From NCBI RefSeq assembly GCF_021130785.1, contig NC_060214.1:42267001-42331000 (forward strand): a stretch of DNA of 64,000 bases, read 5' to 3'. Under the pieces are notes generated by a model. It was given only the letters and a program-made list of their open reading frames with translations, was not told the DNA's origin and ran no database searches. The DNA comes from Homalodisca vitripennis. Lineage: Eukaryota; Arthropoda; Insecta; Hemiptera; Cicadellidae. Shown one piece after another: positions 10,562 through 18,276 of this stretch. Position 1 is the first letter of the stretch. Each line of letters starts with the position of its first letter. The position numbers and the translations under genes were made by a program.

Positions 10562-11183
10562 TGTGACGACCCCAGCATATAGTTCTGAGACCAGACCGGT
10601 AACATCGTATGCGGTCTTAATCAGCCAATTTAAAATATTAAATTATCAGTAATATATTTTTATTTTTATTCAGCATAACATTTAATTGTAGTAACAAGTA
10701 ATGAATATATGCAGCCAGACTTATTAGGTTAAGCAGTGCAGGTGGAGAAGATATATATTTTAATTCAGCACATGAATTGTAAGTCCAAGTCTGTCAGCAG
10801 TAAGCCTGGTAATTTTCCATACCCAGAGCAGCTGCGCAGTTACTGGGTGGTAAACAGGCAGGAATTTGCTGAGGTAGCGTCTGGAACAACGCTGCTCCCT
10901 GGAGTTCGTTGTTCTGAGTCGCAGTCGTGCCAGGGTTTTGAACGCGTCAAGCTCGCGTGAAATCGCTCTCTCGCTCTCTCTCCCGTTCTAAATTTGTAAT
11001 TGTTCAACTGATTCTAAATTATGCAATAAAATTCAAATTGTTTTCGCAATAAACTAAATTGTTTTATTTGGCCAACCGAGGAGAGAATTTTTATTACAGC
11101 AACCTGGGCTAGATTCCATCACCGTGTCCGCATTAGAACCCGAGAACTTTTAAAATTAAATTACGTGTGGTCGTCACGCCACA
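10562..11183 (+). repeat. 3' LTR of the gypsy-like element (approximate right end)
   Basis: Begins TGTGACGACC after the purine tract. An inverted match GGTCGTCAC occurs at 11169-11177, so the LTR ends at 11176 (CA) or at 11183 (CACA). Two AATAAA polyadenylation signals lie at 11025-11030 and 11048-11053, as expected for the R region. No 5' partner is present in the window, so the right end cannot be fixed by comparison. Confidence 0.65.
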
Positions 11184-11275
11184 ACCGTAACGGTCTAGGT
11201 AAAAATTGGTCTTCGAATTTCTCTCTGCAATACACTTGAATTTCCATAGTATGTTCTCTTACATACATTTAAAAT

Positions 11276-12481
11276 TTAACAGTTTTCGCATATTCTATGA
11301 TGACCCCATGCTAGGGTTCGGATATTGTCTTCGAGTACGAAACGCTTGTCGTCCTTTGATGAAAGTACCACTTTGTGGTGTTCTACGCTGTAGAGATTGT
11401 GTGCTTGACTCCGAATTGTATTCATCGTTTTGTAGTGCTCGATGTTACTAAACAAACAGTCTTTATAGTTGCTAAAGGTAATTTCATTTTCAACTACAGC
11501 TTTTTTCACGCCCTTAGACCTCTTTATGAAATGGTTGTCTTCTATATTGCTCGCATACATCTTGGATCGTAGTCCTACAAACTCTCGCATGATTCGACCA
11601 TTAAGTTCATCTTTCATTTTACCCAGAACTTTTTTGTTTACGTGGGGAAGCCCATATTGGTTGGGGTTGGGGTAGTCACTTGTATCAAATAATCCAATTA
11701 AATGTTTCATGTCTTCATAGAAGTTTTTCGTTTTGATGTCATATATCAGGGAATCGGTATCGGTGTACACCATTTTTATATTAGATCCATACTTCTCTTT
11801 CATTACATTGTAGTGGAAATCATACATCAGTGTCTTTGATATGTCTAGAATACTCATACCTACGTAAATAGGTTTATTTAACAAAAGTTTTTTCTTACTA
11901 AAATGTACAACAACTAGGTTTTCTGTAAAGATGGTTCGACTCTTAAAGTTCGGTTTGCTAACCCAACTTTCCACTAATTTGGACTTAGTACCCAAACGAA
12001 TGTCCACACGATTTCTCATATTTTCCATAGTTTTTCCAAAAACTAAGTTGTTCATAAGTTTGAAAAAGTCTTTCTCAAAATCATTTTTCGCCTTTGTACG
12101 CTCTATGGTATTCAGATTAATGTACGGTTGCAACCAATTGCTTTGACTGAAACTAAGAACTCTATGAACATGTTTTAGTTTCATACCCAGACTCAAATAA
12201 AGCTTTAAATTTTTGTAGTGTACGACATACTTTTCTTTGCTGTAGAGAGTTGTCAGAAGCTTTGCCATTTTCGATTCTGGTGGGACTCTACGTTCTGGAG
12301 CGAGCGGTAGATCAGAGTGTACGTCGTGTAGTTCTTCAGGATATTCCAAATCAACTTCTAATATGTAGCCTGTGGGTGAATCGTCACTAACTTTCATTAC
12401 ATCGATGTCTGTACTGCTCCACTGAAAGTTTGCATATGGTAGTTTTACAGACATTGCCCACCCATACAGGTTGTTTTGCAT
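11276..12481 (-). pseudogene. polB: Polinton DNA polymerase B, C-terminal palm/thumb part
   Basis: A 401-residue frame encoding the catalytic half of protein-primed polymerase B. It opens with NNLYGWAM, the Polinton form of motif A, but the Asp of that motif is in the neighbouring frame. A motif B region (KAKNDFEKDFFKLMNNLVFGK) is at about 131-150, and motif C YTDTDS is at 239-244 with both metal-binding Asp residues present. The C-terminus (FVLEDNIRTLAWGH) looks complete. The frame is separated from the upstream part by a one-base shift in an A-run at about 12476. The protein would copy the transposon genome from a protein primer. This fragment alone cannot work. Confidence 0.9.
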
Positions 12482-12626
12482 CCAAGTACATGAGGTAGTT
12501 GTTTGGTTTCGATTTGTCGTAGTCTTTCATGTAGGGATTGTTTGCCTTCGCATATCGATGAGAACACTGTGAAATACCACCACGAATACCCTTTTCAACC
12601 ATGAGTACCATATCGATGTCAGTCAA
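12387..12626 (-). pseudogene. polB: Polinton DNA polymerase B, fragment before motif A
   Basis: A 79-residue frame whose first 55 residues are polymerase sequence ([18 protein letters not shown], then [12 protein letters not shown] and YLMYLDA). The Asp in LDA is the motif A metal ligand. After about residue 52 the sequence is out of frame and meaningless. On its 5' side the homologous protein is missing roughly 90-110 residues between this piece and the preceding fragment, so a real internal deletion lies at about 12624. Confidence 0.8.
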
Positions 12627-13639
12627 TAGGGAAAAGGGTACACTCCTTTTCGTAGCAATAAATTGAGGTCCTTACCATTGTAATATGTTGAGATGTGTTT
12701 GAATTGAGATCTAGTCAGATTCTTTGCCAACCTATCGAGACTTTGTGACATGAACTTGAATGAATCGATGAATCGTAGTTCAATTCCACCTTCCACACTG
12801 ACCGTAAAGGAAATGTACCGCTCCTCGTTGTTGGGTATCAATGATATGCGATTTTCGAACTTACCAAACTCTTTAATGAATAGGTGAGTGTCGTAACCTG
12901 CTAAATTATGAATGAAAACAGGAATGAACCTAGGTTTTTTGAAATTGATGTTACACTTGTTGTGAGCTGCTCCTCTAAACAAACCCGTCAAATGGTTATG
13001 GTCTCTAACACGATCATCACCAAGATAATTTCCACAGATATGACACGTAGTTGTAGATTCAAACATTTCCTGTTGCTCTTTTGTCATCAACTGCATGGGG
13101 ACTATTGCTTCACTCTTGTAAAGTTCATTAATCCTTATCGACTCCTCAATCAATGATTTTACAAATACATGTTCAGCATCGTCTCCAAAGTATTTAATCG
13201 GTGGTTTGGAAAAGCCGTCCTCTGACACCCCATACATACAGAAGGAAATGGCATTATGTTTCTGATATTTGATAGTGAACGACTGATGATTACCATTACA
13301 ATCCACTTTACACGGTTGACATGTTGAAATATGTGCTAGACAGCATTCAAAGTCTGCGTAATACACAAAGGGCACTCTCATTGAACAATTGAAATCTTTA
13401 AATCTAATTACAGTTCCTGGCTCTGGTAGTTCCAATTTCACAGCATCGTGTGTGTTACAGTCTTCTCTATGCTTGATGAGTAAATCCTCTCTCGTAAAGT
13501 GTTGCAAACACCTATTGCATATCCACATCTTATGTCCATTTCGTGAGATCTGTGAACTAACCAAACGGGACATATCTTTGATCCAGCAGTAGTGAGTGTT
13601 TGTTTTTTCTCTGATAAACAGTAGATTAACATGTTTTTT
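12623..13639 (-). pseudogene. polB: Polinton DNA polymerase B, exonuclease and zinc-binding part
   Basis: The first ATG is at 13573, but the same frame runs upstream to about 13639 with conserved family sequence (HYCWIKDMSRLVSSQ). A zinc-knuckle segment CNRCLQHFTREDLLIKHREDC is followed by exonuclease motif I YADFE (D74, E76 from the ATG). A treble-clef-like zinc site follows (CHIC...DHNHLTG...HNKC), then exonuclease motif II FIHNLAGYDTHLF. The frame ends GVYPFPY and a stop, where the homologous protein continues; the following segment is deleted. The 3'-5' exonuclease residues visible here are intact. Confidence 0.88.
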
Positions 13640-13701
13640 CCATCTCGTTATCAGTTATTCTCAGCGGGAATATATCGAACTTGTCATCATAAGCATAGAC
13701 A

Positions 13702-13884
13702 TTAACAGAAAATGCCACTAAGTCTTTCAAACTTTGCTATATCATCAAGTTTCATGGGGCATTCGCAAGTTGCTAGTGCATGAAGCAGCTCTCGTTTGAA
13801 AGGTTCGTAATTGCTGATTCTTTCTGGATGAACCTTAACTGGATGTAAAGCTGCCAGAATAGACCACATAAAACATTTCTGATC
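13702..13884 (-). pseudogene. polB: Polinton DNA polymerase B, N-terminal fragment
   Basis: A 60-residue open stretch without its own start. It contains DQKCFMWSILAALHPVKVHP and CPMKLDDIAKFERL, sequences diagnostic of the N-terminal region of Polinton polymerase B. Frame shifts separate it from both neighbours: an A7 run at about 13893 upstream, and another shift at about 13715. Beyond that, a short piece (VNVYAYDDKFDIFPLRITD) lies in a further frame to about 13640. Confidence 0.82.
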
Positions 13885-13893
13885 TTCGTTTTT

Positions 13894-14286
13894 TTACATT
13901 AATAACAGCCTTTTTGGATTGAATCTGTTTTGGAACAGATAGCTGGAACCGTGAAAAGGAACGTATCGGTTGACTCTGATCTCCAAGTCTTTCACACTTT
14001 TTAGTGACCATTGAGAACCATTTGCCTCAAACTCCTCCATCTCAACCAACATCTTAAGTTTTGCTGAGTTATAATAGTCAGACAGAGACGTTGTCGAGTA
14101 AAGAATTTCATTTTTCGTTTTAAAGTTCATGACTTGAGTCACCTCCACATCGTTTATTATTTTCTTGAATTCAGCATGATAAACCATGTTTACCTTAAGA
14201 TTCTTTTCTTTTACAGCTTCCTGAAGTTTGTCAACAACGAGTGGTTTGCATATCTCAAGAAACATTTTTTGGATCTTTGATCCCAC
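13894..14286 (-). pseudogene. polB: Polinton DNA polymerase B, N-terminal extension
   Basis: A 130-residue frame with LQEAVKEKNLKVNMVYHAEF, SLSDYYNSAKLKMLVEMEEF and WSLKSVKDLEIRVNRYVPFHGSSYL. This order is typical of the long N-terminal extension of insect Polinton polymerases. The last 13 residues are out of frame because of a shift at about 13930. The beginning of the domain lies in the adjoining fragment 14255-14410, separated by a shift in an A6 run at about 14262. Confidence 0.82.
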
Positions 14287-14410
14287 GTTTGTTCATAATC
14301 ACATACGTTTTCAATCTTCCCGTGAATGCCGACTGGACTTCTGATATTTCATCAAGTATTGTCTGTGACTCCTCTGGAGTACGTACCGGAACCAGATGAG
14401 GTGTTGAAGG
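14255..14410 (-). pseudogene. polB: Polinton polymerase N-terminal fragment joining zinc-finger ORF
   Basis: Fifty-one codons in the same frame as the zinc-finger ORF at 14411-15490, directly after its TAA stop. It contains TILDEISEVQSAFTGRLKTY and VIMNKRGIKDPK, characteristic of the start of the conserved polymerase extension. Because the frame is shared, the zinc-finger region and polymerase were probably one long protein that is now interrupted by the stop at 14411-14413. Confidence 0.72.
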
Positions 14411-15490
14411 TTATTCTGTTTCAGACAGAAGCTGTCTCTCTTCCATGGTAGGACTAATCGAATTCTCACTATTAATTGTACTAGTCGGTGTCTCACTAAT
14501 AATCTTTTTCACACCTGTAGTAATCTTTTGCGGTCTAGTCGGTTTTCGGATCATCGCTTCAAGAGCTATATCGTTTGTATTGACCTTCGGTACTTGTTTG
14601 ACTTCCCTTGGTCGTTTTGGGTATTTCTTTACCAGCATGTTGATGTCTGGAGTAGGTGCCGGCAGTCTTGGTGTCAGTCTCGTAATGGGTAATATTTCAC
14701 TCCTGTATCGAGGACCTTCATGAAGTGCTGACAAACGGATATGACGTTTCGATTGTTTGTGACGGTTCCAGTTGGATGACTCTATTGGTGTTTCACAAAT
14801 CCAACACATTTTACTTTTAGGAGCTGGTTTGATTTCCATCTTTTTCAGACGTTCGTTATATGTCATACCATGCTGGTTTTTGGCACATTTCTGAGATTTT
14901 TGGTGCCGAGCCATGTTGGAAACCGTTATTTCCTTACTGCATTTTGGACACGGTTTCTTCTGGGGTTTTATTTGAGCACGTACATCGGTCGGACTAAGCA
15001 CGTTGTATGTTGGACTCTCTGGGATATGTAGTGGTGAATGGTATACAGGACTATATGGTATATGCAGTGAATAGTCTGACTTATCCGGAACTTCAAATGG
15101 TGGTGGACCAAGTATTGATATAATTTTCGATGAATCGGGGTGTATCCTTTTTACTGGTGGTTCAAACTTTGGAGCGTCAGCTGTAGATGGACCAATTATA
15201 GCTCTAATTTTGGAATAGAAATCTGGAGTGTCTAACATAGACAAATCAAAATCAGCAATCGCGTCTTGTTCTTCAGGTCTGAGATTTGAATAGGACTCTG
15301 GCAACATAGACATATCAAAATCAGCAATCGCGTCTTGTTCTTCAGGTCTGAGATTTGAATAGGACTCTGGCAACATAGACATATCAAAATCAGCAATCAC
15401 GTTCTGGAATTGATTGTCACTCACAGCATCAGCGTAGTTTTCCAACATAGACATATCAAAATCCGGAGTTTGTCTGTCTAACGTGGACAT
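14411..15490 (-). pseudogene. Polinton zinc-finger protein with repeated DFDxSML motifs
   Basis: 359 residues. The N-terminal part carries four copies of D-F-D-(M/L)-S-M-L. The two middle copies sit in an exact 23-residue repeat (ADFDMSMLPESYSNLRPEEQ...), which is a 69-bp DNA duplication at about 15250-15387. A Pro-rich linker follows, then two zinc fingers: CPKC...HQKSQKC (C-x2-C-x11-H-x5-C) and CWIC...HKQSKRH (C2H2). A basic, low-complexity C-terminus follows. The start ATG at 15490 is probably not original, because the zinc-finger frame at 15478-15984 would run into this one but for a shift in an A-run near 15506. The function is unknown. The fingers suggest nucleic acid binding, and the acidic-hydrophobic repeats resemble transcription activation motifs. 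Confidence 0.75.
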
Positions 15491-15984
15491 GCATTTCTTT
15501 GTTTTTTATGGCGGGACATGGAGGAGTTCCTGACTTCAGCACCACACCTTGAACATACTTGTTTCATCGAAGGAGGTTTTTCATTGAATCCGTTGGAAGA
15601 AGCATAAGCTGGTGGATTTGACGCTGACATACACTTCTTTGTTTTTTGGTGGCGGGATAGGTTAGATGCAGTAACCTCTTCTCCACAATTCGGACATTTC
15701 TTGACTGATGATCTTCGAAGACCGTCCGTAGCATTGAGAAATGCTGTTTGCTTGCTAGCAGGAGAAAACGCCATTATTATAGAGCTGGCTACTCTCTTAC
15801 TGTATGGGCGATTGCCGATGGAAAAGGATGAGGTATGGATGCACTTCTTTGTTTTTTGGTGGCGGGATAGGTTAGATGCAGTAACCTCTTCTCCACAATT
15901 CGGACATTTCTTGACTGATGATCTTCGAAGACCATCCGTAGCATTGAGAAATGCTGTTTGCTTGCTAGCAGGAGAAAACACCAT
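15478..15984 (-). pseudogene. Polinton C2HC zinc-finger region with duplicated finger
   Basis: 168 residues with three C-x2-C-x11-H-x5-C fingers. Two are identical (CPNCGEEVTASNLSRHQKTK, then KC) because of a 210-bp tandem duplication, and the third is CSRCGAEV...RHKKQRNAC. The frame ends just after the third finger, where an A-run shift disconnects it from the downstream ORF that carries two more fingers. Together there are five fingers of the same type. Upstream sequence shows no better start, and the first repeat unit carries its own Met at the same relative position. Likely DNA or RNA binding; the partner is unknown. Confidence 0.75.
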
Positions 15985-16051
15985 TATTATAGAGCTGGCT
16001 ACTCTCTTACTGTATGGGCGATTGACGATGGAAAAGGATGAGGTATGGATG
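15632..16051. repeat. 210-bp tandem duplication in the zinc-finger ORF
   Basis: Two copies, 15632-15841 and 15842-16051, differ at only about three positions. At 210 bp (70 codons) the duplication keeps frame and adds one zinc finger. Its high identity compared with the frame decay around it suggests that it is recent. Confidence 0.9.
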
Positions 16052-16142
16052 GATGAGAATAGGAAGAGGAGTAGGAAGAGGGTGGGTGTGTGGGATGAGT
16101 GGAAGGAAGGATGAGAGCATTATTAATACATTTGACTCTAAA

Positions 16143-16586
16143 CTAGAACATAGTTTTTTGTAACTCTTTTTCATAAAACGATCCTATTATTTCCTCACCA
16201 GACTGGTCTGCGATTTTGTAGGTAACAGGGCAAGTTTTGTTGACAGCCACAATCCGAAAAATTTCTCTTGTCCAATTTCTGCGGTATTTATTTCCAAATA
16301 AATCTTTCTTTATAGTAATTCTTACACGGTCTCCAACCGAAAGTCTGGGTCTGAATACTAGACATCGTCCAGTGTTTGCGTACATGTTTCTTAAAGTTTG
16401 TTCATTGCTTGAATTCACTTCTGATGGACTCATCTTTATAGTGCTATGAAATTTACTGTTATATTGACGTAGAAGCTTCTGTAAATGTGACACCCATCTA
16501 AAAGAGTTTTGAATTTCAAAGTGCACTTTCATTTTTTCATTGAGAGTTCTATGGAAACGCTCTATAATGGCACTTTTTTTTCTCAT
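16143..16586 (-). pseudogene. int: Polinton integrase, C-terminal part
   Basis: A 147-residue frame starting within the integrase core. It contains SAIIERFHRTLNEKM, whose Glu is the third residue of the DDE catalytic triad. Helical core sequence follows, then a C-terminal chromo/SH3-like domain typical of Polinton integrases (LSVGDRVRITIKK, YRRNWTREIFRI, VTYKIAD). The start Met is internal: an A8 run at about 16570 shifts the frame between this part and the upstream one. Stop at 16143-16145. Confidence 0.87.
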
Positions 16587-16983
16587 TTTCAGTATGGTAT
16601 AACTTTATTTGATTTTTGTGTAAAAACTCTCTAAATTCCTTATTAACAAATTCTCGTCCTTTATCCGTGTGAAGAAGGTTCGGGGGTTTGTGACCAACCA
16701 ATTTCGCTCTTCTTAATATTTTACCAAACGATTTAGTAACCTCTTGTGAGCTTTTAGTTTTTAATGGTTCTGACCACGCATATTTTGAAAACGTATCAAT
16801 TACATTAAGTATGTATCTGAATCCATCATTTTCCTTTGAAAACCTAATCATTACAACAAGGTCTGCAGCCCACAAATCATCAATACCCAAAGTTACAATT
16901 TTTCTCTTAGGGAATCGCTTAACCACAGGTTTATGAACCTCTAATGCTCGAAGCAGGATTTCTTTCCGACTTTTCTGCTTCAT
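16549..16983 (-). pseudogene. int: Polinton integrase, N-terminal catalytic part
   Basis: A 144-residue frame with DLWAADLVVM (first catalytic Asp), NVIDTFSKYAWSEPLKTK, and LLHTDKGREFVNKEF (second Asp), as in retroviral-type integrases of Polintons. The last dozen residues are out of frame after an A8 run. The usual upstream zinc-binding segment is short or missing. Family role: the enzyme inserts the element's DNA ends into the host genome, giving 6-bp target duplications. Confidence 0.87.
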
Positions 16984-17036
16984 TAATTCCTGATACTATC
17001 CACAATACACTTACATTATACCAAACTAGTAATTTA

Positions 17037-17380
17037 TAAAGTGCGGTGTCTCGCGCGGCGCGGCGGTGACTGGACAGTGACGAGGCGCGTACCGATTGTT
17101 TGTATACTTATAGAAACAACACGCGGTGTCTCACACGGCGCGGTGGTGGTGACGGTTCAGCAGTCGCGCGGCGCGGTGATGACGAGGCGCGTGCCAATTG
17201 CTTGGCGGTGACGGTTCAGCAGTCGCGCGGCGCGGTGCTGACGAGGCGCGTGCCGATTGCTTGCATACTTACAGTAACAACGCGTGTGGTGTCTGCGCGG
17301 TGGCGGGACAGCGATGACATGCGTGGTGATTCGCGCGGCGCGGTTCTGACTACCCGTACTCACACTCTTAGTCGCTCTCT
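17037..17380. repeat. GC-rich CpG tandem-repeat island
   Basis: Very GC-rich sequence in an AT-rich region, built of CGCGCGGCGCGG-type words. A 59-bp unit is repeated from 17149 and 17208. A longer unit of about 160 bp repeats a TACTTA-x-(A/G)-x-AACAAC-CGCG stretch at about 17105 and 17265. Open frames here are a composition effect and not genes. It may be a Polinton terminus or a promoter-like island. Confidence 0.75.
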
Positions 17381-17389
17381 AAAAAATTC

Positions 17390-17467
17390 TGTCCCAGATT
17401 CGGTCTTACACGGTTTGTCCCAGAACCGGTCTCGGGTACGTTGTCCCAGGAACGGCCAAAGTATACT
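17390..17467. repeat. 26-bp tandem repeat, three copies
   Basis: TGTCCCAG recurs at 17390, 17416 and 17442, exactly 26 bp apart, followed each time by a related CGGTC-containing stretch. It sits between the GC-rich island and the first noncoding module. Confidence 0.75.
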
Positions 17468-18276
17468 ACTTACAGTTATGTAGAGTGCTATAACATAATT
17501 TTGATACTACTTTTTTTTAAGATTTATATAGAATTATTGTTTTGTTTTATGCTTTCTCAATATTCTATGACCAAATAACATGTAATTTTGTTAAAGCAAA
17601 AAATCTATATTTAACTTATTGGCTCAGTATTAACTAACATTTTTACACTGTCTATAATATAGACGTACAGTTACAAAGGTATCAATTGTAAGACATAATA
17701 AATACAAAGAGAGATACTGATTGGGTCTATAAACATATTATTTATTTGAAAATATCATGGTAAGATGATAGCTATGATTAAGAAAATCAGGATCAGAGAG
17801 TGGAAATAGATCATTAAGAGTAGTTAGCTGTATATAAGAATTAATTGTAAAGGTATACACTTGATACATTGCTATTTATTACACTGGATAATCTACGAGA
17901 TTGTAGGGTCGGGTGCAACGCAGCCAAAAGGGAATGATAGACCCAAGCTGTCTTTTCTCCAGAGTCCAGCAACGACATAACGACTGGAACACTCCATGTT
18001 CAGATGTGTGTGACATCTGATTTAATTAAATTAAGTCGTACAATTGTATTGTAACAGCTTAATGCTGTAACTGGCTTGCAATATGTTAAAAAAATTGAAT
18101 TGAAGTGACATAGAAGATTAGTATCACTAATTAATACCAAATATTAAACAACATCTTTGGGAGTGCCGATGGCCGAGCGGTCGTTGAACTTTGGGTCTGA
18201 GTTAGAGATAGCGCAGGTTCAAATGCTGTCTGTGATCGTTGCACCATCAACCTTTTACTGAATCGACTCTCCCCCT
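17468..18276 (+). repeat. Module 0: tail end of a 5.8-kb noncoding repeat
   Basis: Diverged direct copy of 23308-24116 (module 1 tail), including the tRNA-like segment and the CCCCCTTAT end. The rest of the module is missing on its left, where GC-rich sequence begins. This points to truncation or to an insertion at about 17465. At its right end it abuts the head of module 1 in direct orientation, with about 50 bases that resemble both palindrome spacers joined together. Confidence 0.8.
18163..18246 (+). other. tRNA-like sequence (Leu/Ser type), pol III boxes
   Basis: TGGCCGAGCGG at 18170-18180 matches the tRNA A box. GGTTCAAATGC at 18216-18226 closely matches the B box, 46 bases downstream. 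A GCCGATGGCCGAGCGGTC start is typical of type II (Leu or Ser) tRNAs. The acceptor stem does not close well and the extra arm is poor, so this is probably a tRNA-derived repeat and not a working tRNA. Copies occur at 23993-24090 and, inverted, at 24178-24275. Confidence 0.65.

Larger units (their letters stand above)
3200..11183 (+). mobile_element. 5'-truncated errantivirus-like Ty3/gypsy element with env
   Basis: In order on the plus strand: a pol remnant (RT, RNase H, integrase), an env ORF, a long noncoding stretch, a polypurine tract and a 3' LTR. Gag, protease, primer binding site and 5' LTR are absent. The pol frame is broken at least once, while env is open throughout. Pol plus a furin-site fusion glycoprotein is the arrangement of insect errantiviruses, endogenous retroviruses of the Ty3/gypsy clade. 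The left limit is uncertain: the reading frame containing pol is open from just after a stop at 3198-3200, and its first part does not look like gypsy sequence. The element cannot be autonomous as it stands. Confidence 0.85.
11276..16983 (-). mobile_element. Decayed Polinton/Maverick core
   Basis: Reading on the minus strand from right to left: retroviral-type integrase, a zinc-finger region, then protein-primed type B DNA polymerase. Integrase plus this polymerase defines Polinton/Maverick elements, large virus-like DNA transposons. The capsid, packaging ATPase and protease genes of complete Polintons (15-20 kb) are not present, so this is an internally reduced or truncated copy. Terminal inverted repeats were not identified. 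The GC-rich island at 17037-17467 could be terminal sequence but has no visible partner on the left, where the gypsy LTR ends about 90 bases away. Confidence 0.85.

Noticed and set aside
10736..10960. 74-codon open frame inside the 3' LTR
   Set aside because: LTR sequence; no domain. Its position in the U3 region makes coding unlikely.
17100..17483. 127-codon open frame in the GC-rich island
   Set aside because: Long frames are expected in GC-rich tandem repeats. The sequence is Arg-rich low complexity without a recognisable fold.
18163..18246. Functional tRNA-Leu or tRNA-Ser gene
   Set aside because: A and B boxes are present, but the acceptor and variable arms do not pair properly and the copies are diverging; better treated as a tRNA-derived repeat.
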